In this document: positions 20,190 to 29,279 of the stretch, in pieces
How the letters are laid out: each line of letters opens with the position of its first letter
Position numbering within the stretch: the first letter of the stretch is position 1
NCBI GenBank assembly: GCA_050084515.1
Contig: CM114275.1
Span: 22,010,001-22,074,000 of the forward strand
Length of the DNA stretch: 64,000 bases
Origin: Blasia pusilla
Lineage: Eukaryota; Marchantiophyta; Marchantiopsida; Blasiales
Direction: 5' to 3'
The notes under the pieces: model-generated
Databases searched by the model: none
What the model was told of the DNA's origin: nothing
Seen by the model: the letters and a program-made list of their open reading frames with translations, nothing else
Position numbers and translations under genes: made by a program

Positions 20190-21713
20190 TTGTTCATGGT
20201 GGTCCAATGCTTGAGGAAGTGGCGTCACTATTTGGGACTTCACAAGACTCGAGTGTTCACCGATAACATATCACTCAAGTATTTTGAGACCCAGGATAGA
20301 GTAACACCAAAACAACGAAGATGGCATGATACCTTGGCGTTGATGAATGTGGAACTGATCCACAAGCCAAGGAAGGATAATGTCATTCCGGACGCGTTGA
20401 CTCACAGGGATGAGGACATGCCATCAACAACACAAGTCTTGAGAGAAATATTCCCTAAGGAAACAGATCTGGAAAGAAGGATCCGTGAGGGATTCATGAA
20501 AGACACCCAGGTGAGTGAGTACCTAAGGAAGTTGAAGCAGGGTGAGAACATGGCCAACATAAGTTTGAGACATGGTTTACTAAGGTTCAAGCAGAGCGGA
20601 ATCTATGTGGGCGAAGGCAAACTACGAACCAAGGTGTTAGTGGAATGTCATGATGGACCCTTGGCAGGACATAAAGGGGAGAAATCCATGCTGGTTGTTC
20701 TAGCTAAAAGGTTCTTTTGGCCCAACATGAAAGAAGATGTTGCTCAATATGTAAAGACCTGCGTGACCTGTCAGGCGAACAGGATTTCTTATGCAAAGAG
20801 ACAAGGCTTGTTGAATCCCTTTCCGATTCTGGACGGGCCCTTGCACAGTGTGAGTATGGACTTCATAACAAGTCTTCCAGAGTCTGAGGGATACAACGCT
20901 ATACTTGTGATAGTTGATCGGTTCAGTAAGTTGGGGAGATTCGTGCCAACGATGGATTCATCGACGGCCTATACGACTTCCCGACTCTTCCTGGATAGTT
21001 GGTGGCGTGAGCACGGATTGCCAAGGAGTATTGTTTCAGATCGAGATCCAAAGTTTACCAGTGCCTTTTGGAAACACTTGTTCAAGAGGTTTAAGACCAA
21101 GCTGAGTTTCCGCACGGCCTTCCATCTGCAGACGGATGGGGAAACAGAAAAGGTAAACTCCCTTGTGAACCAATACTTAAGGAATTACATGAGCGCGGAC
21201 CAGCGAGATTGGGTGAAGTGGTTGAGTATGGCGGAGTTCTGCTACAACTCCACCAGACATTTTGCAACTGGAGAATCTCCGTTTCTCCTGGCTTATGGAT
21301 GTGAGCCAGAAGGGCCTCTTGACCTAGCCCTTTTGAAGGGTACTACATCAGCACCGACCCCACAAGCGATGATAGAGGGTTTGTTAGCAAAAATGCGAGA
21401 ACGACAGGAGCGAGCAAGGAGAAACCTTGAAAAGGCTCAACTGAGATACGTGAAGCATGCTAACAAAAGCAAGCGCCAAGTGAGATTCCAAGTTGGTGAA
21501 CAAGTGTGGTTGAGTGTGAAGAATCTCACTCTTCCAAAGGAGTTATCCGCGAAGCTATCTGCCAAGTATGTTGGACCGTATGTGATTAAGGCAAACCCGT
21601 TTGAGGATGTGTATACATTGGAGCTGCCAGAAGAGTTCAAGATATATCCCACTTTCCATGTGTCATTTTTTAAGAAGTATCTTCAAGATAATGAGCGTCC
21701 CGAGCAAAGATAG
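20190..21713 (+). CDS. Chromovirus RNase H tail and integrase, long open frame
   Basis: An uninterrupted 507-residue frame. It starts in the RNase H region (CLRKWRHYLGLHKTRVFTDN, FETQDRVTPKQRRWHDTLAL), continues with the integrase HHCC zinc domain (CHDGPLAGHKGEKS, then CVTCQANR) and the core with the DDE triad: SMDFITSLPE, SDRDPKFTSAFW and the later Glu. It ends in the GPF/GPY-type C-terminal domain (KYVGPYVIKANPFEDVYTL). Its upstream partner domains are broken, so it is an open remnant rather than a working gene. The Met is internal to the ancestral polyprotein. Confidence 0.85.
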   Translation: MFMVVQCLRKWRHYLGLHKTRVFTDNISLKYFETQDRVTPKQRRWHDTLALMNVELIHKPRKDNVIPDALTHRDEDMPSTTQVLREIFPKETDLERRIREGFMKDTQVSEYLRKLKQGENMANISLRHGLLRFKQSGIYVGEGKLRTKVLVECHDGPLAGHKGEKSMLVVLAKRFFWPNMKEDVAQYVKTCVTCQANRISYAKRQGLLNPFPILDGPLHSVSMDFITSLPESEGYNAILVIVDRFSKLGRFVPTMDSSTAYTTSRLFLDSWWREHGLPRSIVSDRDPKFTSAFWKHLFKRFKTKLSFRTAFHLQTDGETEKVNSLVNQYLRNYMSADQRDWVKWLSMAEFCYNSTRHFATGESPFLLAYGCEPEGPLDLALLKGTTSAPTPQAMIEGLLAKMRERQERARRNLEKAQLRYVKHANKSKRQVRFQVGEQVWLSVKNLTLPKELSAKLSAKYVGPYVIKANPFEDVYTLELPEEFKIYPTFHVSFFKKYLQDNERPEQR

Positions 21714-21716
21714 GCA

Positions 21717-21953
21717 TTGAGACCACAACGAGTAATCGTAAGCGAAGAATCGGAGGTTGAGGTGGAGACCATCTTACGTGCAAGGCGTAGGGCCAACACG
21801 TATGAGTACTTGGTCAAGTGGAAAGGCTACCATGTGAAAGAGGTGACTTGGATTGTGGAGGCAGATCTGGAACACGCGCAAGAGGTGTTGCAAGACTTCA
21901 AACGGTTGCAAGGGAAGCACATGTGTAAGTACATGGAGAAGCTAGAGACATGA
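21717..21953 (+). pseudogene. Chromodomain at integrase C-terminus
   Basis: Separated from the integrase frame by a single TAG (21711-21713). It contains EVETILRARRRANTYEYLVK, WKGYHVKEVTWIVEADLEHA and a C-terminal helix, the classical chromodomain fold with the aromatic positions Y, W and W present. In chromoviruses this domain binds methylated histone H3 and steers integration to heterochromatin. Confidence 0.85.
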
Positions 21954-22634
21954 CTTGTGCCATAGGAATCTTGGGCCAAAGGCCGTTGTAACTAGAGCAG
22001 GCTAGTGTTGCAATAAAGGAATGCATGAATTTGGAGATTCGATGCGTGTGTTATTTTCAATTTGTCTTTGGTAGGGCATGGCAATGACTAGTTCTTCATA
22101 CGCTTAGAATGTAAGTCAAGAGGATAAACAAGGACTATTTGAGGCGAGAGCTGGTATTCGGATAAGTACCTAGAACAGGACTAAGTGTTGGGCAACTAGC
22201 ATTTGGGCTCACCCTAGCATCGGCGGGGCAGATCACTCTGTCTTGGGGCTTGGGGTGATCTCACTCGTGAGTGTATGAGTGAACTTAGTGACGCGCCCAA
22301 GTCAAATACGAGAACGACCCAAGAGTAGTACAAATTGTGGATTGTGTAAACAAGTGTGATGTTTACAAGTTTTGAGCATGAGAAGTTTTAGGTAGCAACC
22401 TTAGTTAGCTTATTTGATAGGTTAGATTGGTTGAGAATCGGTCTTGGCTCATCGAAGAGGAGATGCTAAATGATGCTAAGTGTTGCAAGTGACAACCTAA
22501 AACTTAAGCCAAAAGAGAAATTGCGGATTAGCTACTAGAATGCGATTCGATGTCAAGGGGTTGGCTTCCCATGATGACTTGACATTGAAACAAGTTTGGG
22601 TTGATGAGGGCATCAACCTCTAAAGAGGTGTGAG
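21954..22634 (+). other. 3' untranslated tail of truncated chromovirus
   Basis: Non-coding tail homologous to 35905-36560 and 1-475. It ends in the purine-rich ACCTCTAAAGAGGTGTGAG directly before the LTR. No genes. Confidence 0.8.
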
Positions 22635-23637
22635 TGTCACGACCCTCATAACCAAAAAAGCGCCAAGCGGAACATCCGAACTCTAGCGAGCTTACGCTAG
22701 GATGGTTTGCACTTTGGGAGTTAAGGAAACACAAGGGCGAGACCCGAGCAAGGCGGGCATTTTGAGTGTTTTGTGTGTTGTGGTTGTAACCAAGAAACTA
22801 GAACCAAATGCGGTATTCAAACTTGAGAGACGTCAAGTCTTGGACGAGACGCGGCCAAGGGGTGAAAACCGAACTTGAGACGCGGGCAGCGTTTGGGAGT
22901 TTCCGACTGTACTTTTGACCATAACTTTGAGTCTCAAAAAGAGTTTAGGACAAGTAAGGTAGCGTTGGAAAGCTTATATCAAGTTGGTTCCAAGCATCAA
23001 AGATCTTTGCAAATGCTTGCGCAAAGGTTGAGATATGGGCCATAACCGATTGTAAGAGGAGTCGGGTTGACGGCCAAAAAGAGGGGCCCGGATGGTCTTT
23101 CCCAAAGGTAAGAGGACCCCAGAGTTCCCTAAAGTACTAGTAAGGGGAAAGGTCTCCAAGAGTGCTTGAGACTCGAACCCCACTTTGGGCGTTGCGGGGC
23201 GACCCAAGGGCACGGAATGGATCGTGAGTTTGGTGTTGGGCTTCAAAACCCAAACCAAGTTCAATAGAGGGATTTTGGAGATCCCTATTGGATTCCAACT
23301 TGCGACTCATATTGTAGAGTCTCGGTTAGGAGCTCATGCAAGGTCCGTTGGACAGTTGGGACTACTAGGCGCGCAAACGCCATTTCAGGTGCCTGGACTA
23401 ATCAGAAAGTCTGTCCCAAGTCTCGGAAGGCTTGCCCTTGTTGGGAACCTAGGAATGAGGGAAGGTTGAGCTTGATGAGATACCTAGTTGAGGACTCGGT
23501 GAGTTGGAAGGCCGCTTGATCCAAAGCCAGACTAACGTGAGTGCGTTTGGGTGCAGGTTGGCGAATAGAGCATATCCTGCTGAACGTACGCTTCCGCAAC
23601 ACTAAGATTGACATTCAAGGAGACTAGGCGCACGACA
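22635..23637 (+). repeat. Diverged chromovirus 3' LTR
   Basis: 1003 bp, TGTCACGACC...GCACGACA. Collinear with the LTRs at 476, 30208 and 36561 but with many substitutions and small indels. No primer site follows; the sequence goes straight into copy A of the methyltransferase gypsy. Confidence 0.85.
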
Positions 23638-24045
23638 TACAATGTGTTGGTGGGGAGTGTAGTGCTATATCCCCTAAGATTCATCCTTGAATTTTGGGAG
23701 GAGACCGTAGCTTATCGACGAGGGTGGCGTTCAGGTGACGAGCCGATGAGTTAGTTACCCATGCAGTTTGTGGGACAAGGCAGTTGATCACGAGATGAGT
23801 CTGTGACCACGTTGGAAGCTTTCAAAGGTAGCGTTAGTTGGCCAGGAGAGTTTTTGGAGGGGAACGCACATACGAAGGATGTCCCAGTAGCGGATAGTTC
23901 CATAGAGAGACAGGCCATGGCGGGTGTCTCTTCCCATGTTGGCGAGACCTCTTCACCATTGTGGGATAGGACTCTAGAGCTACACAAGAGTGCCGACAAC
24001 CTTGTGAGGGAGACGTGGAGTCATGCCTTTATCCCGGAGCAATGA
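23638..24045 (+). pseudogene. Protease C-terminal tail/linker, copy A
   Basis: Resumes copy A at the equivalent of copy B 44811. It encodes YNVLVGSVVLYPLRFILEF and FWEETVAYRRGW, then LEAFKGSVSWPGEFLEGNAH and GETSSPLWDRTLELHKSADN. The protease active site itself is absent from this copy. The function of the linker between protease and methyltransferase is unknown; both copies preserve its length and wording. Confidence 0.65.
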
Positions 24046-24060
24046 GAGTCAAGTGGCGAT

Positions 24061-25069
24061 TGGGCTCCTAGAGTGGAGACATTGACCCCACTCGATACCA
24101 CACCCGTTGTGTGGTAGTGTCCAAAGGATGGTGTTAGGGTGTGAGATCTCTTCGGAGGGATTACCACCGGATTGGCTGCGGTAATGCAAGCGGGCATACG
24201 GATGCATCAGTACCTTTATGTGGAGAGAGATGAGACCGCATAGTGAGTATCATTACGTCACGTGGCGAGATTGGTCCAGAGGTATCCTGAGTTGTTGTCG
24301 GTATCTGCAGTATGGGGATATCAGCATACACTACCCGCCGACATCTCTTTGATGGGGACGGAGGATCTGGATAGAGTTGGCACCATTCATTTGGTGAGTG
24401 CTAGATGGCCATGTCAGGGTCATTCATCAGGCTCATTCATCTTGCAATCCAAGGGTTTGGATTGCAGGATCCGAGGTCAGGGATGTTTTGGGAGATGGTG
24501 CGAGTAGTACAACACTTACAAGAGAGTCACCATGTTCTTCGGCATACATTTTGGAGAACGTGACGTTGTTGGAAGACACTCATGAACGTGTGATAATGAG
24601 TGTGCATCAAGTGAGGTCCTGCTTGGGACCTGCTGTGTTGTTAGATGCAGCAAGAGTTAGATCACGCGCCCATCATCCACGACAGTGGTGGACGAATCTG
24701 ATACCATCAGAGGAATTGAGTCGAGCATACGATGGAGTCCACAGAGCACCACATCTCACAATGGATGCTATTTTGGGCTCAGGGCGTCAATCTCATGTGG
24801 TGACGTGGGATGATAGACCATTTTTGGCGATGACTAATAGGGTGGGGGAGTTGAGGGTAGCCTTACCTATGTTGGTGAGCTACCTAGCATCCCATGCCTT
24901 TTGTCACAAAGGGTCAGGCATGATTTGGGATGAGGTGACCTTAGCATTAGAGGAGCCTACACAAGATGAGCGCGAGCGCACCATGGGGTTCGCTATGGGT
25001 ACTATGGCGGTGCCATGTATGACTAAGGCATCCCGAAGACAGGTGTTGGGGCAGGCGATGGACCTTTAA
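24061..25069 (+). pseudogene. Retrotransposon-borne C5 cytosine methyltransferase, copy A
   Basis: Canonical DNA-cytosine C5 methyltransferase motifs appear in the ordinary order. Motif I is DLFGGITTGLAAVMQAGI (24145-24198). Motif IV is WPCQGHSSG, with the catalytic Cys codon at 24412-24414. Motif VI is ILENV (ENV at 24554-24562). Motif VIII is SRAHHPRQWWTN (about 24660-24697). The C-terminal motif IX/X region is MGFAMGTMAV, then RRQVLGQAMDL (25030-25068). VIII and X resemble the DNMT3/DRM group ('AHRAR-FW-N', 'R--LLG-SW-V'), and the order is unpermuted, so DNMT3-like rather than DRM-like. A 223-residue frame from 24398 keeps VI to X open. Upstream stops (24115, 24142, 24241 and 24244) and a shift break motifs I-IV. 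It would add methyl groups to DNA cytosine using S-adenosylmethionine. Confidence 0.9.
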
Positions 25070-26280
25070 TTTCTCACATGGATAGTCAACCTAGGTATAG
25101 CTGAGCTGAGATGGATGTGAGTGTCATCCATGCCGTCACCTCCATGAGTTGGACCATTGCCTACAGGGTTTTTGTATAGGCATTGGCTGGGGGCGGGACG
25201 AGGAGAGATAGGCACCCATGGACTTCTTGGGACGTCGTTCAAGCGGAGATTGCGAAGGCATCCAGAGCAACACCTGTTCATTTTTTGGATGTGGAGCATG
25301 TTGTAGGAGGTGAGAGTGGAGTGGCTATTGCGGAGGTGGCTAGGGTTGCTACATAGCAACCAAAGTCGGAGGTTGCGTCCTCTCCAAGTGAGGTCACGAT
25401 GGAGACTTGGGAGCGTGTGATAGGTCTCAAGTTGATAGGAGGAGAGGGACGGCAAGTTCATAGGTTTTTGAGAGGGCATGACGATTGTTTTGCCTTCATT
25501 ATGAGAGACTTGGGTATGTTGAATGGTCCTAGGATACCAATTGAGTTGGCTAGTGATACACCAATCTTTCGTCGACCCTACAGGTATTTTGATATGGAGT
25601 GAGCCTTGGTTCAGAACATGAGTCAGGACTTGTTGAAGGCAGGACTTGTGGAGTTATCATGTGGGGAGTATGCATCTGCCATAGTCATGCCCGCAAAGAA
25701 GGATGTGTATGGCAATTGGACGGATAGGCGGATGTGTGGAGATTACCGTCCTATCAATCGACGGACAAGGTTAGATCGGTAGGCCATGCTTACTCCTAAG
25801 GAGATCTTTGATGTGGTAGGGCATGCAAAGATCTTCAGTACTTTAGATCTCCGTGCTCGCTATCATCAGCTTCCTATCACGTTGGAGGACAAGGAGAAGA
25901 TAGCATTCTGCAGGATAGATCGGTGTGGAAGAGATTGCTTGTATCAGTGGCGGTTCTTACCATTTGGGTTGAAGAACGCACCTTCGGAGTTTCACATAGT
26001 GATGGATAGGATTCTAGCCAGCTTGGATTTTGTACGGTGTTACATAGATGATATTCTTATCTTTAGTTCCACGATTGAGGAGCATGAGCAATACCAGGAG
26101 GAGGTGTTTCGACGATTGCAATTACATGGACTGAAGTTACATCCAAGAAAATGCAGATTCTTTCAAGAGCATATTAAGTACTTGAGACACACCATATACC
26201 CGAGTGGGTTAGGTGTTCAGGAGACAAAGGTGGAGGCTATTGCGCAGATTCTACACCCTACAGATGTGAGTCGAGTCTGA
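25070..26280 (+). pseudogene. Reverse transcriptase of methyltransferase gypsy, copy A
   Basis: After a variable linker (25070-25395) comes the RT N-terminus (RGHDDCFAFIMRDLG, then PIELASDTPIFRRPYRYFDM), a TGA at 25600, fingers with VMPAKKDVYGNWTDRRMCGD and a TAG at 25780. An open frame of 164 residues (25786-26280) follows with FSTLDLRARYHQLPITLEDK, LPFGLKNAPSEFHIVMDRI and CYIDDILIFSSTIEEHEQ; YIDD is at 26041-26052. A Trp-containing RDCLYQWRFLPFGL block and the GDYRP motif place it in Ty3/gypsy, outside the chromovirus branch represented elsewhere here. This segment is deleted from copy B. Confidence 0.85.
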
Positions 26281-26830
26281 GCGTTTCTTGGATCAACGGT
26301 TTGTCAAGGGTTTTAGTGGGATCGCGAAGTCTTTGACCTTGTTGACGAGACTTGATGAGGTTTGGTTATGGGGAGATGATCAGGAGCGAGCATTTCAGGA
26401 GCTCAAGTACAGGTTGATGTCCTCACCCATTAGAGAGACCAATTAGGGGTCACCCATTCAAGTTACATACGGATTGGAGCATGTTGGATCTAGGAGAAGT
26501 GCTTACTCAGAGGGATGACGAGGAGAGGAAGTTCGTTGTGGCTTAGGCGAGCCGATCAAACAACATTGCAGAGGCAAAGTACAACTCCTACGAGGGAGAG
26601 TGCTTGGCTAGAGTGTGGGTCATGGCACATTTCAGGTGCTATTTATTCGGCAACCCTTTCACACTTATCACTGATCATCAGCCGTTGAGGTGGTTGATGG
26701 AGTCCTACAAGCTTACCGGAAAGCTTGCCAGGTAGGCTCTATTACTACAAGAGTATGAGTTTGAGGTGGTTCACAGGCTAGGTCGGCTGAACCAGGATGC
26801 GGATGGGTTGAGTTGTAACCCATGTCCGAG
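26281..26830 (+). pseudogene. RNase H domain, copy A
   Basis: Frame-broken region reading LGAVLTQRDDEERKFVVA, EAKYNSYEGECLARVWVMAH, FRCYLFGNPFTLITDHQPLR and WLMESYKLTGKLAR, then VHRLGRLNQDADGLS. These are standard gypsy RNase H landmarks (E, TDHQPL, N-DADGLSR). Stops (TAG) occur at 26444, 26545 and 26734. It would degrade the RNA strand of the RNA-DNA hybrid. Confidence 0.8.
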
Positions 26831-26942
26831 TCAGAGAGACGACACATGATCTCGATGGCATGGAGAGAGTGATGAGGAGATGGTACGCGGTTGGCATGCA
26901 TCTGCCTACCTTTGTTGGTTGACTATGGTAGGTCAGCCATAG

Positions 26943-28256
26943 GTGATGACTTCAATGGTGGGGTCGGATGATGAGTCTTTGGATCCAGAGGTCAGTGAAG
27001 AGGCAATAGGTGGTTGTGATATCCATGACGATGTGGAGGTTATGGAGTTCTTGCGCACTGGCGTCATAGCGAGCATAGTGAGTGCTAGGGAGCTGGATCA
27101 GATCCTACAAAGAGCCAAGAGGTTCAAGTGGGAGGGGGACTCACATTTTGCGGATATGGGGAGATGGTAAGATACGAATGGTACCTCATCTTTCCCAACA
27201 AGCACGTGTAGTGCAACATGCCCATAAGGAGTTGGGCATTTTGGATCAAAGTGTACTTACAGCTTGCTCCAGGTTCAATATTGGTGGCGCAGCATGCATA
27301 CTGGGGTACAGCAGTTTGTGGCCAAATGTATGTTATGTGATAGAGTGCGAGCATCCTTCAATGCGCCTACTCCCTAGTTACATCCTTTGCCGATTATGGG
27401 TTTAGGTTATCGGTGGAGTTTAGACTTTGCGGGACTTTTGCCATTGACGGGACGTCATCACACGTACGTGTTGGTCATGGTGGAGCATTTCTCCAAGTGG
27501 ATAGAGTTCGTGGCACTACTAGACAAGGCGAGCAAGCGAACAGATTATGCATTTCTAGACCGTGTGCTTAGTCACTTTGGTGCATCGGCGGAGGTGTTGA
27601 TTGACCAGGGTACCGAGTTTAGGGGAGAGTTTCAGATCTTGTGTGATGAGGCGCTGATAGATCACCGCACCACATCCAGAGATCATGCTGAGGCGGATGG
27701 GTTGGTGGAGAGAGTAGTAGAGATATTGAAGAGAGGATTGTGCAAGTATGGCTTGCAACGGGGATAGTTGAGGGAGTGGGACCTACAATTGCCATGGTTG
27801 GCTATGGATTATCGCTTTAGTTGGCAAGCATCCTTGGCGTCATTTTCACCATACTTTTTGCTCTTTGGGAGAGAGCCAGATTTTCCTGCATCTATTTGAC
27901 GTGACATGGCAGAGGTGTTAGATCTTGATGATCTAGATGTGTGGGTACAAGCATGTTCTTAGAGGGCGGAGATTTTTTGTAGAATTATGCCTATGGCCTT
28001 TAGGAACTTAGCTATTGCTCAACATAGAGATACATTGAGGTACATGACCATTCGTGGAGGAGGTTATTGTCCAGGGAATAGGAGGTTTCATCCTCGAGAT
28101 TACGTGTATTTACACCAGACGAGATCCACAACGCTAAATGTCACTGCAGAGTGCACGATCCTACGTGTGCACGAAGTATTACCGACCAAAGTCCTCATGT
28201 TGGAGGGATGGGATGGTATGGTTTGGAAGGATCATGTGCGCCATGTCATCTTTTGA
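26943..28256 (+). pseudogene. Integrase, copy A
   Basis: The degenerate zinc region (27180-27360) shows HAHKELGILDQSVLTACSRF and CVIECEHPS-like remains. The core is well preserved in 27387-27767: RWSLDFAGLLPLTGRHHTYV, FSKWIEFVALLDKASK, IDQGTEFRGEFQIL and the Glu-containing ADGLVERVVEILKRGL, giving a complete DDE set. A TAG at 27765 and later stops follow; the C-terminal strand domain reads HPRDYVYLHQTRSTTLN and VLMLEGWDGMVWKDHVRHVI. There is no chromodomain; a PHD finger follows instead. Missing from copy B by internal deletion. Confidence 0.85.
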
Positions 28257-28461
28257 ACGTGGACGGGACAATGGATCTGAGCTTGGCAGTGGTACCTAAA
28301 GGCTCGAGGTGTATGTTGTGCGGATCTGCGAGGGATGCAGCCACCATGTTGGTATGTGATGGTTGTTCTCGAGGGTGGCATATGGCATGTCTATACCCCC
28401 CCACCCCCCCGCTCTTGATGTAGTTCCCACGGGACGATGGATGTGTCCGAGATGTGTCTAG
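28257..28461 (+). pseudogene. PHD finger at pol C-terminus, copy A
   Basis: Zinc ligands are seen as CMLCGSARDAATMLVCDGC, then SRGWHMACLYPP (spacing C2C-11-C2C-4-H2C). After a C-homopolymer frameshift (28395-28411) DVVPTGRWMCPRCV ends at TAG 28459, supplying the last W-x-C-x2-C pair. This is a complete PHD signature broken only by the C-tract. PHD fingers read histone H3 tails; here it replaces the chromodomain used by chromoviruses and may guide integration or the methyltransferase. Copy B keeps the region in weaker form (46600-46755). Confidence 0.8.
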
Positions 28462-28675
28462 GGTAGTCGGTCATGTCAGGCACATGTGATATTTTCTAGT
28501 TGGAGTTAGGGGATCCAACTGCTAGCTAGGGGGGCGGTTGTGTGATCTCCATGTATATGTATGAGTTGATTTCTATACATGTGTGGACCTACCCGTGTGT
28601 GGAGAAGATTGGTGTTATGTGATGTGGATGTGACCAGCGATCTATGTTGTGTAGCGATGTGTATGCGCACGACAG
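28462..28675 (+). other. Polypurine tract and pre-LTR repeat unit a1, copy A
   Basis: CTAGCTAGGGGGGCGG (about 28523-28537) is a good polypurine tract. It is followed by a ~137-bp unit (TCTCCATGTATATGTATGAG ... GTATGCGCACGACA) which recurs almost unchanged at the far end of the LTR (29160-29279). Confidence 0.7.
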
Positions 28676-29279
28676 TTATCACATATGAGTAGCCGATAGG
28701 CCGAGAACTATTGTGGATAGGGCATAGGAGCCAGCGGACTTTCTTGAGTGTAACTTTTTCCCGCGGTGTTGGATAAGGTTGAGAATAGGTCCATTGTGTG
28801 AGGAACATTATTTCTGACAACTTTCTTGTTGAGGTCTTTCACAGCCGGATGACTTGTTGAGCAGGTCACCCGCCCTTGGTAACCTATGCACGCAGGTTAC
28901 CAAGAGGATAGCTATTTTTAGGGGAAGAGCTTTTTGGCTCTTCTCAACCCTATATAAGGGAGGAAGATGGCTTTCCCAAGCCATCTTTCTCATGTTGGGC
29001 CATTGGAGTACCATTCTTGCTCGTGTGTGTGAGTTAGGACAAGGTGCTACCATCTGGATTCCTTGATAGCACAGGGTGGACGAGGTTTGATATGCCGATC
29101 TAGATTGAGGAGTGTAGTTTTAGGCTAGGTGTGCCATTTTTACTACTCTTTATTTTTTGTTGTGTGGTCTCCATGTATATGTATGAGTTGATTTCTGTAC
29201 ATGTGTGGATCTACCTATGTGTGGAGAAGATCTGTGTTATGTGGTGTGGATGTCACCAGCAATATGTATGCGCACGACA
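28676..29279 (+). repeat. LTR of methyltransferase gypsy, copy A (3')
   Basis: Begins near TATCACATATGAGTAGCCGA and ends GCGCACGACA at 29279. It carries a TATATAAG box (28951-28958), flanked by three perfect inverted repeats: 28876-28903 (10-bp stem), 28924-28943 (7-bp stem) and 28964-28987 (10-bp stem, 4-base loop, directly after the TATA box). Boundaries are supported by copy B, where target-site duplications mark both ends. Confidence 0.75.
28951..28958 (+). promoter_or_regulatory. LTR TATA box
   Basis: TATATAAG followed within ~6 bp by a stem-loop AAGATGGCTT-TCCC-AAGCCATCTT. The same arrangement occurs in copy B at about 39882 and 47250, so it is the likely Pol II core promoter of the element. 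Confidence 0.65.

Larger units (their letters stand above)
17975..23637 (+). mobile_element. 5'-truncated chromovirus (internal region plus 3' LTR)
   Basis: Homology to the chromovirus at 30208-37561 starts mid-gag near 17975 (cognate 31950) and continues through pol, chromodomain, 3' untranslated tail and a full 3' LTR. It lacks the 5' LTR and gag N-terminus. Divergence from the 30208 copy is much higher than between that copy's own LTRs, so this is an older insertion or a different subfamily. The DNA immediately after its LTR (23638) resumes copy A of the methyltransferase gypsy. Confidence 0.85.
11692..29279 (+). mobile_element. Methyltransferase-bearing Ty3/gypsy element, copy A (interrupted)
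   Basis: Collinear with copy B (39607-47648) over leader, gag, C5-methyltransferase, C-terminal PHD and 3' LTR. Copy A lacks a 5' LTR and the first ~280 bp of leader. About 520 bp covering the protease active site (copy B 44290-44810) have been replaced by two unrelated truncated gypsy pieces at 14373-23637. Unlike copy B it keeps RT, RNase H and integrase (25400-28256). No target-site duplication can be assigned because the left end is missing. Confidence 0.85.
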
